Of a stretch of DNA of 64,000 bases, positions 52,388 to 60,904 are shown one piece after another; position 1 is the stretch's first letter; each line of letters opens with the position of its first letter. The DNA is taken from positions 1 through 64,000 of the forward strand of contig JAAYYU010000223.1 of NCBI GenBank assembly GCA_012515235.1, given 5' to 3'. The position numbers were made by a program, and so were the translations under genes. The notes below the pieces were generated by a model, which did no database searches, was not told the DNA's origin, and worked only from the letters and a program-made list of their open reading frames with translations. The stretch comes from Candidatus Anammoximicrobium sp. GTDB taxonomy: Bacteria; Planctomycetota; Planctomycetia; Pirellulales; Pirellulaceae.

Positions 52388-52504
52388 CCGGGCCGGGAAC
52401 CTTTCCACGGGTTCCGGTGTCTGAGGGAAATTCCGTTTTTCGAAGTTTCGAAATACTACGCCGGTCCATCCGGCAGACAGACTTACCAACAGGAGGCCCT
52501 TTCG

Positions 52505-53707
52505 GTGTCCCAACCGCGACATCTCAGTTCTTCACAAACCGTTGAGCTTTTTCAGCGGTATGTGATTCCGAATTATACGCGTTATCCGCTGAACATCGTT
52601 CGCGGGGAAGGGTCGACTGTCTGGGACAGCGAAGGCCAGCGCTACTTGGACCTCTTTCCCGGCTGGGGCTGCAACTTGCTGGGGCATTGCCCCGCTCCGG
52701 TTGTCGAAGCGGTGCAGGAGCAGTTGCGCACGCTGATCCACGTGCCCAACACGTGGCACATGGACTTGCAGGGGCAGTGGGCTCAGATGCTTTCGGAACG
52801 CAGCTTCGGCGGCCTGGCGTTCTTCTGCAATTCCGGCACGGAGGCCAACGAAGCGGCCATCAAGCTGGCCCGCCTGCACACGCCGCCCGAACGCTACAAG
52901 ATCATTACCTTTACCGGCGGGTTCCACGGCCGCACGATGGGCTCGGTTTCGGCCACGGCCCAGCCCAAGTACCACGAGGGACTGGGGCCGCTGTTGGCGG
53001 GTTTCGTGTACGCCCCGTACGGCGATTTGGACGCGGTCCGCAAGCTGATTGACGCCGAAACGGCGGCCATCATGATCGAGCCCGTTCAAGGTGAAGGCGG
53101 TATTCGCATCCCGCCCGAAGGGTTTCTGCAGGGCCTGCGGCAGTTGGCGGACGAACATGGACTGCTGCTGATCTTCGACGAAGTCCAGACCGGCTGTGGA
53201 CGTACTGGAAACTGGTTCGCCTATCAGCATTTTGGCGTCACGCCCGACGTCATCACGCTGGCCAAGGCGCTGTGCGGCGGGTTGGTCGGAGGCGCGATGC
53301 TGACGAAATCCGAGATCGCGCCCAGCCTGCGGCCCGGGATGCACGCCTCGACCTTTGGCGGAAATCCCATCGCCGCCAGGGCCGGAATCGCCGCCCTGGA
53401 AATGATGGAGCGGGAGAAACTGTTGGACAACGCCCGGCGACTGGGCGAGATCTTCCGCCAGCGGTTGGAGGCCTTGCGGCAACAGACGGACGTGATCGTC
53501 GAAGTCCGCGTGTTGGGCCTGATGATCGGCGTTGAACTGCGCGTGCCGGGTGCGCCGGTGGTGCAGGCCTGCCTGGAGCGTCGGCTGTTGATCAACTGCA
53601 CTCACGGGACGGTGCTGCGTTTGTTGCCGGCGATGAATTTGACGGCCGCCGAGGCCGAGGAAGGTTGCGATCTGCTGGGCAAGGCCATCCTGGCGGTGGC
53701 CGGCTAG
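52505..53707 (+). CDS. argD: Acetylornithine aminotransferase ArgD
   Basis: A 400-residue class-III PLP aminotransferase that transaminates N-acetylglutamate semialdehyde with glutamate. It starts at GTG 52505 with AGGAGG about nine bases upstream. Motifs: LDLFPGWGCNLLGHCPAPVV, FFCNSGTEANEAAIKLAR, FHGRTMGSVSATAQPKYHEG, LLLIFDEVQTGCGRTG (Asp of PLP pocket) and TLAKALCGGLVGGAM (Schiff-base Lys). The C-terminus MNLTAAEAEEGCDLLGKAIL is normal. Succinyldiaminopimelate aminotransferase activity is also possible, as for other ArgD proteins. Confidence 0.94.
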   Translation: MSQPRHLSSSQTVELFQRYVIPNYTRYPLNIVRGEGSTVWDSEGQRYLDLFPGWGCNLLGHCPAPVVEAVQEQLRTLIHVPNTWHMDLQGQWAQMLSERSFGGLAFFCNSGTEANEAAIKLARLHTPPERYKIITFTGGFHGRTMGSVSATAQPKYHEGLGPLLAGFVYAPYGDLDAVRKLIDAETAAIMIEPVQGEGGIRIPPEGFLQGLRQLADEHGLLLIFDEVQTGCGRTGNWFAYQHFGVTPDVITLAKALCGGLVGGAMLTKSEIAPSLRPGMHASTFGGNPIAARAGIAALEMMEREKLLDNARRLGEIFRQRLEALRQQTDVIVEVRVLGLMIGVELRVPGAPVVQACLERRLLINCTHGTVLRLLPAMNLTAAEAEEGCDLLGKAILAVAG

Positions 53708-53737
53708 GTTCCTGGTTTAAAAAGGGTACGAAGCGCC

Positions 53738-54652
53738 ATGCGACATTTGCTCACGTTGTGGGAACTGACGGCTGCGGAAATCGAGCGCGTCTTTGCGATT
53801 TCCCGGGACTTGAAGGCCAAGCTGCAGCAGGGTCTGCGCGAACCGCTGTTGGCGGGCCGCGTGGCCGGACTGTTGTTCGAGAAGCCCTCGTTGAGGACGC
53901 GGGTCAGTTTCGAGACGGGCTTGGCCCACCTGGGCGGTTCCAGCCTGTTTCTGGGCGCGGACGTGGGCTGGGGCCAGCGCGAGTCGATCTCCGATTTCAC
54001 CCAAGTGCTCAGTCAATACGTCGACGTGATCGTCTGCCGCGCAAAGACGCACCGCCGGGTCGAGGAGTTGGCCCAGCACTCCCGCTGCCCCGTCGTCAAC
54101 GGCTTGACCGACCTGGCTCATCCCTGCCAGGCGCTGGCCGACCTGTTTACGCTCCACGAAGTGGTTGGCGACTTGCAGGGCAAGAGGCTGGCCTACGTGG
54201 GCGACGCGAACAACGTGGCCCGCAGCCTGCTGGTGGCCTGCGCCAAATTAGGCGTGCGGTTTGCCATTGCCAGCCCTCCCGGCTATCAGTTCGACCCGGT
54301 CTTCGCAGCCCGCGTGGAGAAAGAACTGCCCGGCGCGTCGTTGCTGCAGACTCGCGATCCGGCCGTGGCGGTTCGCGAGGCCGACGCCGTGTACACGGAC
54401 GTCTGGGCAAGCATGGGCCAGGAGGCCGAGAAGGCGATCCGGAGCAAGGCCTTCGCCAGTTACCAGGTGAACGAGGCGTTGCTGAAGCAGGCCCCGCCGG
54501 AAGCGCGTTTCCTGCACTGCCTGCCGGCGCGGCGCGGCGAAGAAGTCACCGACGCCGTCATCGATGGTCCGCAAAGCATTGTGATTCAGCAGGCCGCCAA
54601 CCGCCTGCACGTACAAAAAGGACTGCTGGTTTGGCTGCTGACCGAGGCCTAG
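53738..54652 (+). CDS. argF: Ornithine carbamoyltransferase ArgF
   Basis: A 304-residue carbamoyltransferase converting ornithine plus carbamoyl phosphate to citrulline. Motifs: FEKPSLRTRVSFETG (carbamoyl-phosphate site), LTDLAHPCQALADLFTL (HPCQ), YVGDANNVARSLLVAC, VYTDVWASMGQE and LHCLPARRGEEVTD (ornithine loop HCLP). It starts 30 bp after argD, in the same operon. Ornithine specificity is supported by HCLP rather than the aspartate form. Confidence 0.95.
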   Translation: MRHLLTLWELTAAEIERVFAISRDLKAKLQQGLREPLLAGRVAGLLFEKPSLRTRVSFETGLAHLGGSSLFLGADVGWGQRESISDFTQVLSQYVDVIVCRAKTHRRVEELAQHSRCPVVNGLTDLAHPCQALADLFTLHEVVGDLQGKRLAYVGDANNVARSLLVACAKLGVRFAIASPPGYQFDPVFAARVEKELPGASLLQTRDPAVAVREADAVYTDVWASMGQEAEKAIRSKAFASYQVNEALLKQAPPEARFLHCLPARRGEEVTDAVIDGPQSIVIQQAANRLHVQKGLLVWLLTEA

Positions 54653-54745
54653 CGGTTTGTCAGGCCTCGCACGACGGGTCGCGCGGACCGACGTCCGCCC
54701 CATGCTTTTTGAACTCATGGTGGACGAAGCACGAGGAGGCTGCCC

Positions 54746-55477
54746 ATGACCGCCGATTCACGCCCCGCTTCGGAGCTCCGTCCCGTCCGGATCAAGCGCC
54801 GCTACACCCGCGCCAGTCCGGGCAGCGTGCTGTATCAAGCGGGCGGGACCACGGTGCTGTGCATGGCCAGCGTCGAATCGACGGTGCCGGCTTGGCTGAC
54901 CGGGCAGAACCGGGGCTGGATCACGGCCGAGTACAGCATGTTGCCGGGCAGCACCAGCCCCCGGAAACGGCGCGAGCGCGGCGTCACGCTGGACGGCCGG
55001 ACGAACGAAATCCAGCGGCTGATCGGCCGCAGTCTGCGCGCGATCGCGGACTTGGAAGCCCTGGGCCCGCAACTGATCACCGTGGATTGCGACGTGCTGG
55101 AAGCCGACGGCGGGACGCGGACGGCCAGCATCACCGGGGGCTTCCTCGCCCTGGTCGACGCCGTGCGCAGCATCTCCGCCTCGCTGCCCGATCCGGGCCG
55201 CTGGCCGCTGCGCGACAGCGTAGCCGCCGTCAGCGTCGGGATCGTGAACGGCAAGCCCCTGTTGGACCTGGACTACGAACGGGACGCGGCCGCCTCGGTC
55301 GACATGAACGTCGTCATGACCGGCAGCGGCCGCTTTGTCGAGATTCAAGGCACCGGCGAGGAGGCAACGTTCGACGACCGGGAATTGCACTCGCTCCTCC
55401 GCCTGGCCCGCCACGGGATTGCTCAATTAACCTTGAAGCAACGCCACGCGTTGGGCAAACAGTGGCCGTTCGCCTGA
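54746..55477 (+). CDS. rph: Ribonuclease PH
   Basis: A 243-residue phosphorolytic 3'-5' exoribonuclease acting on tRNA 3' ends. The ATG has GAGGAGG eight bases upstream. Motifs: ELRPVRIKRRYTRASPGSVLY, GWITAEYSMLPGSTSPRKRRER (phosphate-binding Arg), GRTNEIQRLIGRSLRAI, ITVDCDVLEADGGTRTASITGGFLAL and LDLDYERDAAASVDMNVVMTGSG with the active-site Asp residues. Length is normal. Only 93 bp separate it from argF, so it may be read through from the arginine cluster. Confidence 0.95.
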   Translation: MTADSRPASELRPVRIKRRYTRASPGSVLYQAGGTTVLCMASVESTVPAWLTGQNRGWITAEYSMLPGSTSPRKRRERGVTLDGRTNEIQRLIGRSLRAIADLEALGPQLITVDCDVLEADGGTRTASITGGFLALVDAVRSISASLPDPGRWPLRDSVAAVSVGIVNGKPLLDLDYERDAAASVDMNVVMTGSGRFVEIQGTGEEATFDDRELHSLLRLARHGIAQLTLKQRHALGKQWPFA

Positions 55478-55632
55478 GCGACGGGGCACCGAGCTTGCAG
55501 AGTCGGTTGCCTTGGCCGACAATAGGGGCGCGCGGCGGAACACGCGGAGCGCGGAGGATGGCAAATCCCGCCCGGCTTCTGGCGTGCGGCGGCAAGGAAC
55601 GCTTGTCCCTCGAATTCACTGGCGGGTGCATT

Positions 55633-56517
55633 TTGTTCATCGAAACGGAAGGCCTCACGAAACGCTATCGGGATCTGGCCGCCTTGGACGGCTGCACGCT
55701 GGGCGTGGCGCGCGGCGAAGTGTTCGGCCTGTTGGGCCCCAACGGCGCGGGCAAGACCACGCTGCTGCGCCTGTTGCTGGGTTACCTCAAGCCGACCTCC
55801 GGCCGCGCTGCCATCGACGGCCTGGACTGTCACCGTCAGTCGGTCCGCGTGCGGCGGATCGTCTCGTACTTGCCCGGCGAGGCGCGTCTGTTCCGCTCGA
55901 TGCGGGGCAGCCAGGTGCTGGCGTTTTTTGCCGAGATCCGGCCGGGCGGCGATTTGCAGCGGGCCAAGGAACTGGCCGAACGGCTGGAGCTGCCGCTGTC
56001 GCAGCGGGTTGCCTGCATGTCCACAGGCATGAGGCAAAAGCTGGCTTTGGCGGCGACACTGTCGGCGGACACGCCCCTGATGATCCTGGACGAGCCGACG
56101 TCGAACCTGGACCCGACAGTCCGGGGCATCGTGCTCCGTCTGGTTTCGGAAGCCCGTCAAAGCGGCCGGACCATTCTCTTCTCTTCGCACGTGCTGTCGG
56201 AGGTCGAGGCTGTGTGTGACCGCGTGGCGTTCCTGCGAGCGGGGCGGCTGGTGCATGTCCAGCCGATGGCGGAACTGAGGCGGCGCCACCGGATTCGCGC
56301 GGAATTGAAAGGCCCGCTTCCGCCCGTGCCGAAAGGGCTGCAACAGGACGTGTCGATTCACACGGACGGCGACGGCCGGATCACGATCGAGACGCCGGGG
56401 GAACTGTCGCCGTTGCTGCACTGGCTGTCGGGCGTCCCGCTGGCACAGATGGCGGTCGAGCCGGTGGGCCTGCGCACCTTGTACGACCGCCTGCACGACG
56501 AGGGCCTGCCGCGCTGA
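55633..56517 (+). CDS. ABC transporter ATP-binding protein (ABC-2/drug-export type)
   Basis: A 294-residue ATPase when read from TTG 55633 (IETEGLTKRYRDLAALDG is the typical start); an ATG at 55558 would add 25 residues and is the alternative. Walker A is GPNGAGKTT, the signature is CMSTGMRQKLAL (Gly-Gly replaced by Thr-Gly), and Walker B is LMILDEPTSNLD. SSHVLSEVEAVCDRVAFLRAGRL and the C-terminal 90-residue extension match CcmA/DrrA-like ABC-2 ATPases rather than LolD/MacB-type ones. The next gene, a MacB-like permease, lies 168 bp downstream; whether they pair is unclear. Confidence 0.85.
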   Translation: MFIETEGLTKRYRDLAALDGCTLGVARGEVFGLLGPNGAGKTTLLRLLLGYLKPTSGRAAIDGLDCHRQSVRVRRIVSYLPGEARLFRSMRGSQVLAFFAEIRPGGDLQRAKELAERLELPLSQRVACMSTGMRQKLALAATLSADTPLMILDEPTSNLDPTVRGIVLRLVSEARQSGRTILFSSHVLSEVEAVCDRVAFLRAGRLVHVQPMAELRRRHRIRAELKGPLPPVPKGLQQDVSIHTDGDGRITIETPGELSPLLHWLSGVPLAQMAVEPVGLRTLYDRLHDEGLPR

Positions 56518-56685
56518 ATCCGGCCTCGGCTCGGCCGCAAGCGGAACAACCGGTCGCCCGCTTCGTCCGAATGGCCGGCCGCGCGTCGATCGTGTACAAT
56601 GCACAAGGCAAACTGGCGCTGGGCCGGTGACGGGCTCGGCGGACAGGGCGTCTGCTTCCGCAAACCTTGGCAACGGATCGATCTG

Positions 56686-58065
56686 ATGTTCCTCATTCGC
56701 ACCTGGATTCTGGGCCTGAAAAGTCTGATGGTGCATCCGTTGCGCTCGCTGCTGACGGTGTTGGGCATCTTCATCGGCGTGGCCAGCGTCATCTGGCTGG
56801 TGGCGATCGGCGAGGGCATCAGTCAGGAAGCACAGCGGCAGATCGAAGGGCTGGGGGCAGACAACATCATCGTGCGCAGCGTCAAGCCGCCCAGCGAAGT
56901 GCTGTCCGGATTCAGCGGCCCGGTGCCGTACGGCCTGAAACGCGAAGAATTCGATCAACTGGTAGAGACGATTCCCACGCTGAAGAGCGCTTTGCCGATC
57001 CGCGAAATCCGGCGGCAAATCAACTTCGGGCGACGCGATCCCGTGGACGCCCGTCTGGTCGGCTGCACACCGGAATACCAGGACGTGACGCATTTGCAGA
57101 TCGATCGCGGACGGTTCTTGACAACCGTCGACCTGGAGCAGCGGCACAGTTTCTGCGTTCTGGCCGCCAAGTTGGCGGAACGGCTGTTTCCCTACGAAGA
57201 CCCGATCGGACGCCGGATCTTCCTGCCGGAGAGCACGGATTACTTCGAGGTGATCGGCGTTTGCAAGTACCGCAATCCGACCGCCGCGATCGGCGGTTCG
57301 TTGTCGGCACAGGATTTCTCCGAGGACGTCTACATCCCAATCACCACGTTGCAGCAGCGGATCGGCGACTTCATCGTCAGCCGCCGAGGCAGCACGTTCA
57401 GTGTGGAAGTCGTCGAGTTGAACCAGATCACGTTGCGGATCGACGCCGTCGCCCACGTGCGCCCGACGGCGGAGTTGGTACGCGTGACGCTCGGACTGGA
57501 ACCTGCGGGGACGGGGGTCTCTGCCCAAGCCGAGCTGAATGCCGAGCCCCAAAAGTACCGCCAGGATGTGGCGGTCGTGGTCCCCGAGGAACTGCTGGAG
57601 CAGGCCCGCGTCACGCGGCTGATGTTCATGGTGCTGATGGGCTTGATCGCCGCCATCTCGCTGGTCGTGGGCGGGATTGGGATCATGAACATCATGCTGG
57701 CCACGGTCACCGAACGCACACGCGAGATCGGCATTCGCCGAGCGCTGGGCGCGACCCGCACGCACATCGTCACGCAGTTCCTCGTGGAGACGATCTCGCT
57801 GTCGATCTTGGGCGGGTTGTGCGGTGTCGCAGGCGGCTACTTCTGCCCGCCGATCATCGAGTTCATTCGCGATCGGCTGGCGGACTATCGACCCGACTTG
57901 ATGGCCAAACTGCCAGACGTGATCCGCACGGTCAAGCCGATCGTGGTCCACGCCTCGATCCCGGTCGCCTTCGGCATCTCGGTGGCCGTCGGAATCCTGT
58001 TCGGCATCTACCCGGCCATCCGGGCCGCGCACATGGACCCCATCGAGGCCTTGCGGCACGAATGA
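56686..58065 (+). CDS. MacB-like ABC transporter permease
   Basis: A 459-residue FtsX/MacB-type permease. It starts MFLIRTWILGLKSLMVHPLRSLLTVLGIFIGVASVIWLVAIG with the first TM at about 17-40. A large periplasmic domain follows to about 305, then three TM helices: MVLMGLIAAISLVVGGIGIMNIML, SLSILGGLCGVAGGYFCPP and SIPVAFGISVAVGILFGIYPAIRAA. The ATG at 56686 is preferred because the preceding open frame has no membrane-protein character. Such permeases move lipoproteins, peptides or lipids by mechanotransmission and normally pair with a LolD-like ATPase. Confidence 0.88.
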   Translation: MFLIRTWILGLKSLMVHPLRSLLTVLGIFIGVASVIWLVAIGEGISQEAQRQIEGLGADNIIVRSVKPPSEVLSGFSGPVPYGLKREEFDQLVETIPTLKSALPIREIRRQINFGRRDPVDARLVGCTPEYQDVTHLQIDRGRFLTTVDLEQRHSFCVLAAKLAERLFPYEDPIGRRIFLPESTDYFEVIGVCKYRNPTAAIGGSLSAQDFSEDVYIPITTLQQRIGDFIVSRRGSTFSVEVVELNQITLRIDAVAHVRPTAELVRVTLGLEPAGTGVSAQAELNAEPQKYRQDVAVVVPEELLEQARVTRLMFMVLMGLIAAISLVVGGIGIMNIMLATVTERTREIGIRRALGATRTHIVTQFLVETISLSILGGLCGVAGGYFCPPIIEFIRDRLADYRPDLMAKLPDVIRTVKPIVVHASIPVAFGISVAVGILFGIYPAIRAAHMDPIEALRHE

Positions 58066-58272
58066 TGTCTTCCTCGCGCAACCGGGCGAACCTTGGGCGT
58101 CAGCCCAGGGCTATCCCTTTGCGGCACGAAAAAGCCCTTGCACACGCCGGGCCGGTCGGCCGATCCGCCGATGGCCTGCACCCTTTCTTTCTTGGCCGCT
58201 GAACAGTACCTTGGTTGCCTGACGGCAGCGGTGCCGTTGGGCAGACTCAGTCTAGCGAAGGAACAAGCGACA
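58066..58272. other. Intergenic region with short repeats
   Basis: TTGCGGCACGAA appears at the permease end (near 58052) and again near 58120, and GGGCGTCAGCCCAGGGC at about 58094-58110 is a partial hairpin. No ORF is convincing. AAGGAA before 58273 serves the next gene. Confidence 0.4.
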
Positions 58273-60636
58273 ATGAAACACCGAATCCTGGAATCCCTGC
58301 TGATCGGTATGGGCGTATTGATCCTTGTCGGAACCGCCCGCGTCTGCCAGGCTCAGCCAACGGCCGAGTGCCTTGCGAACGGTTCGTTCGAGCAACTGCG
58401 TGACGGCCGGCCACAAGGCTGGCGGACGCAGAAATGGAACGGCGGCGGGGTCTTCGAGGCGGCCGCCACCGGCCGCACGGGCCAGCGCAGCGTGTCGATC
58501 GCTTCCGAGCAAGGCGCGGACATCGGCTGGGCCGCTACCGTGCCCGTGGAACCGTTCGCGCGGTATCGGCTGTCCGGTTGGATCAAGACGGAAAACGTCC
58601 AGGTGAAAAACGGCCGCGGGGCGCTGCTGAACATTCACAACATCCAGCCCGTGGCTACCCCCGCGGTGACCGGCACAAGCGACTGGACGCGGGTCGAGGT
58701 GGTGTTCGAGACCGAGGAGCAGGACGCGATACAAGTGAACTGCCTGTTCGGCGGCTGGGGGCTGGCCACGGGCAAGGCGTGGTTCGACGACGTGGCCTTG
58801 GAACTGCTGTCCCGCTCGCCGCCGCTGCCGCTGAGCATCGTGGTCGACGCGGCGAAGACGGGCGAGCCGATTTCAAAGTATGTCTACGGCCAGTTCATCG
58901 AGCACTTGGGCCGCTGCATCTACGGCGGGATCTGGGCCGAAATGCTGCAGGACCGGAAGTTCTTCGATCCGGTCGGCAAGGGCCAGTCGCCCTGGAAGGC
59001 CATCGGCCCCGACGGCGCGGTGAGCATGGTTCGGGAAGGCCCGTTTGTGGGCCAGCACACGCCGCAAATCGCGCTGCCCGGCGGCCAGCCGTGCGGGATC
59101 GCTCAGGCCGGGTTGGGCCTGATCGCCGGCCGGGCGTACAGCGGGCGAATCTGGTTTTCCGGCAGCCAGGACGCCGGGCCGGTATGCGTCAGCCTGATCT
59201 GGGGCGACGGTCCGAACGATCGTCAGACGGTCGCCATCCCGCAGGTGCCCGGCGCGTTTGCGAAAATGCCGCTGGCATTCACCGCCGGCAAAACGACGGA
59301 CGATGGCCGCCTGGAAATCACCGCCGCGGGCCAGGGCCGCTTCTCCGTCGGCACGGTTTCGCTGATGCCCGCCGACAACGTGCAAGGCATGCGAGCGGAC
59401 ACCTTGGCGCTGCTCAAGGAACTCGACTCGCCCGTCTACCGCTGGCCGGGCGGCAATTTCGTCAGCGGCTACGACTGGCGGGACGGCATCGGCGATGTCG
59501 ACCGCCGGCCGCCGCGGAAGAATCCCGCTTGGCAAGGCATCGAGCACAACGACTTCGGGCTGGACGAGTTCCTGGTCTTCTGCCGCCTGCTGAACACCGA
59601 ACCCTATATCGCCGTCAACAGCGGGCTGGGCGAAGTGCGAGCGGCCGTCGACGAGGTGCAATACGCCAACGGCGGACCCGACACGCCGCTGGGCAAACTG
59701 CGAGCGGAAAACGGCCACCGCGAACCGTACGGGGTGAAGTACTGGAGCATCGGCAACGAGATGTACGGAGGCTGGCAACTGGGCCACATGCCGTTGGAGA
59801 AGTACCAGGAGAAACACAACCAGTTCGCCAAAGCCATGCGGGCCGCCGATCCGTCGATCCAGCTGATCGCGGTCGGCGACGTCGGCAAGTGGAGCGAGGG
59901 GATGCTGAAGAACTGCGCCGACCACATGGATTTGATCAGCGAACACTTCTACTGCGGCGAGCAGCAGGGACTGGGTAGCCACGTCCGGCAGATCCCCAAC
60001 GCCGTGCGCCGCAAGGCGGAGGCCCATCGCCGCTATCGCCAGGAAATCGACTCGCTGTGCGGCAAGGACATTCGCATCGCGCTGGACGAATGGAACTACT
60101 GGTACGGTCCCCACGTCTTCGGCGAACTGGGCACGCGGTACTTCCTGAAGGACGGCTTGGGAATCGCCGCCGGACTGCACCAGATGGCCCGCGACAGCGA
60201 GCTGTTCTTCATGGCCAATTATGCCCAGACGGTGAACGTGATCGGCTGTATCAAGACCAACAAGACGGCCGCCGCATTCGAGACCACGGGCTTGGTCCTG
60301 AAGCTGTACCGCAAGCACTTCGGCACGCTGCCGGCAGCCACGGAGTGCTCGCGCACGATCGACGCGATGGCGGCCTGGAGCGCGGACCGCAAAACGCTGA
60401 CGCTGGGCGTGGTCAATCCCTCGCTGCAGCCGGCCGAAATTCCGCTGACCGTCAAGGGCGCAAAGCTGGCGGGCAGCGGCACGCGCTGGCAGATCGCAGG
60501 CCAGGATCCGATGGTCTACAACGATCCGGCCGATCCGCAGCGCGTGAAGATCGAGGAAGCGGCGGTCCAGATCTCGGACATGGTCTCCGTCGCCCCCTGC
60601 AGCGTGACGCTGTTCGCGTTGCCGGTGGCGGAATGA
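58273..60636 (+). CDS. Exported alpha-L-arabinofuranosidase, GH51
   Basis: A 787-residue protein with a signal peptide (LLIGMGVLILVGTARVCQAQ). Residues 30-175 are a carbohydrate-binding beta-sandwich (GSFEQLRDGRPQGWR, FARYRLSGWIKTENV). The GH51 barrel follows: YVYGQFIEHLGRCIYGGIWAEM, SPVYRWPGGNFVSGYDWRDGIG, YWSIGNEMYGGW with acid/base Glu496 and IALDEWNYWYG with nucleophile Glu606, then a C-terminal beta-sandwich (TLGVVNPSLQPAEIPLTV). GH51 releases alpha-linked arabinose from arabinoxylan or arabinan. AAGGAA precedes the ATG at 58273; the frame stays open upstream without a site. The following genes may process the products. Confidence 0.92.
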   Translation: MKHRILESLLIGMGVLILVGTARVCQAQPTAECLANGSFEQLRDGRPQGWRTQKWNGGGVFEAAATGRTGQRSVSIASEQGADIGWAATVPVEPFARYRLSGWIKTENVQVKNGRGALLNIHNIQPVATPAVTGTSDWTRVEVVFETEEQDAIQVNCLFGGWGLATGKAWFDDVALELLSRSPPLPLSIVVDAAKTGEPISKYVYGQFIEHLGRCIYGGIWAEMLQDRKFFDPVGKGQSPWKAIGPDGAVSMVREGPFVGQHTPQIALPGGQPCGIAQAGLGLIAGRAYSGRIWFSGSQDAGPVCVSLIWGDGPNDRQTVAIPQVPGAFAKMPLAFTAGKTTDDGRLEITAAGQGRFSVGTVSLMPADNVQGMRADTLALLKELDSPVYRWPGGNFVSGYDWRDGIGDVDRRPPRKNPAWQGIEHNDFGLDEFLVFCRLLNTEPYIAVNSGLGEVRAAVDEVQYANGGPDTPLGKLRAENGHREPYGVKYWSIGNEMYGGWQLGHMPLEKYQEKHNQFAKAMRAADPSIQLIAVGDVGKWSEGMLKNCADHMDLISEHFYCGEQQGLGSHVRQIPNAVRRKAEAHRRYRQEIDSLCGKDIRIALDEWNYWYGPHVFGELGTRYFLKDGLGIAAGLHQMARDSELFFMANYAQTVNVIGCIKTNKTAAAFETTGLVLKLYRKHFGTLPAATECSRTIDAMAAWSADRKTLTLGVVNPSLQPAEIPLTVKGAKLAGSGTRWQIAGQDPMVYNDPADPQRVKIEEAAVQISDMVSVAPCSVTLFALPVAE

Positions 60637-60670
60637 GCGGCAGAACGCCGGAACTTGGTGCGTTTTCGAT

Positions 60671-60812
60671 TTTGGAGTGCGGCGCCTTGTCGCCGCTTTG
60701 GATGGCGACCGACTGCACAGCAGACGATTGAGTTCACGAGGCGTCGGAACACAACCTGACGGTCGGTACGTCGCCAGCCAGCCAAAGCGGCGACAAGGCG
60801 CCGCACTCCAAA
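60671..60812. mobile_element. MITE-like element with perfect 31-bp terminal inverted repeats
   Basis: Positions 60671-60701 (starting TTTGGAGTGCGGCGCCTTGT) are the exact reverse complement of 60782-60812. The 80-bp centre has no coding capacity. The palindrome GGCGCC lies within each arm. No target duplication or transposase is visible. It sits in the 268-bp gap between the GH51 and ThuA-fusion genes and would form a long hairpin in a shared transcript. Confidence 0.8.
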
Positions 60813-60904
60813 AGGTCCGCACGCAAAAAAGGAATCGCGCAGGAGCCGTACGATTGCAGTCAGAACAACGCCATCCGCGAGGCTCATCATCAGAAAGGGC
60901 ACTC

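Noticed and set aside
53665..55632. Long upstream open frame joined to the ABC ATPase
   Set aside because: It runs through argF and rph in another frame; only the part from 55633 has ABC motifs.
58094..58110. Hairpin-like GGGCGTCAGCCCAGGGC as an element
   Set aside because: No matching partner arm in the window; too short to call.
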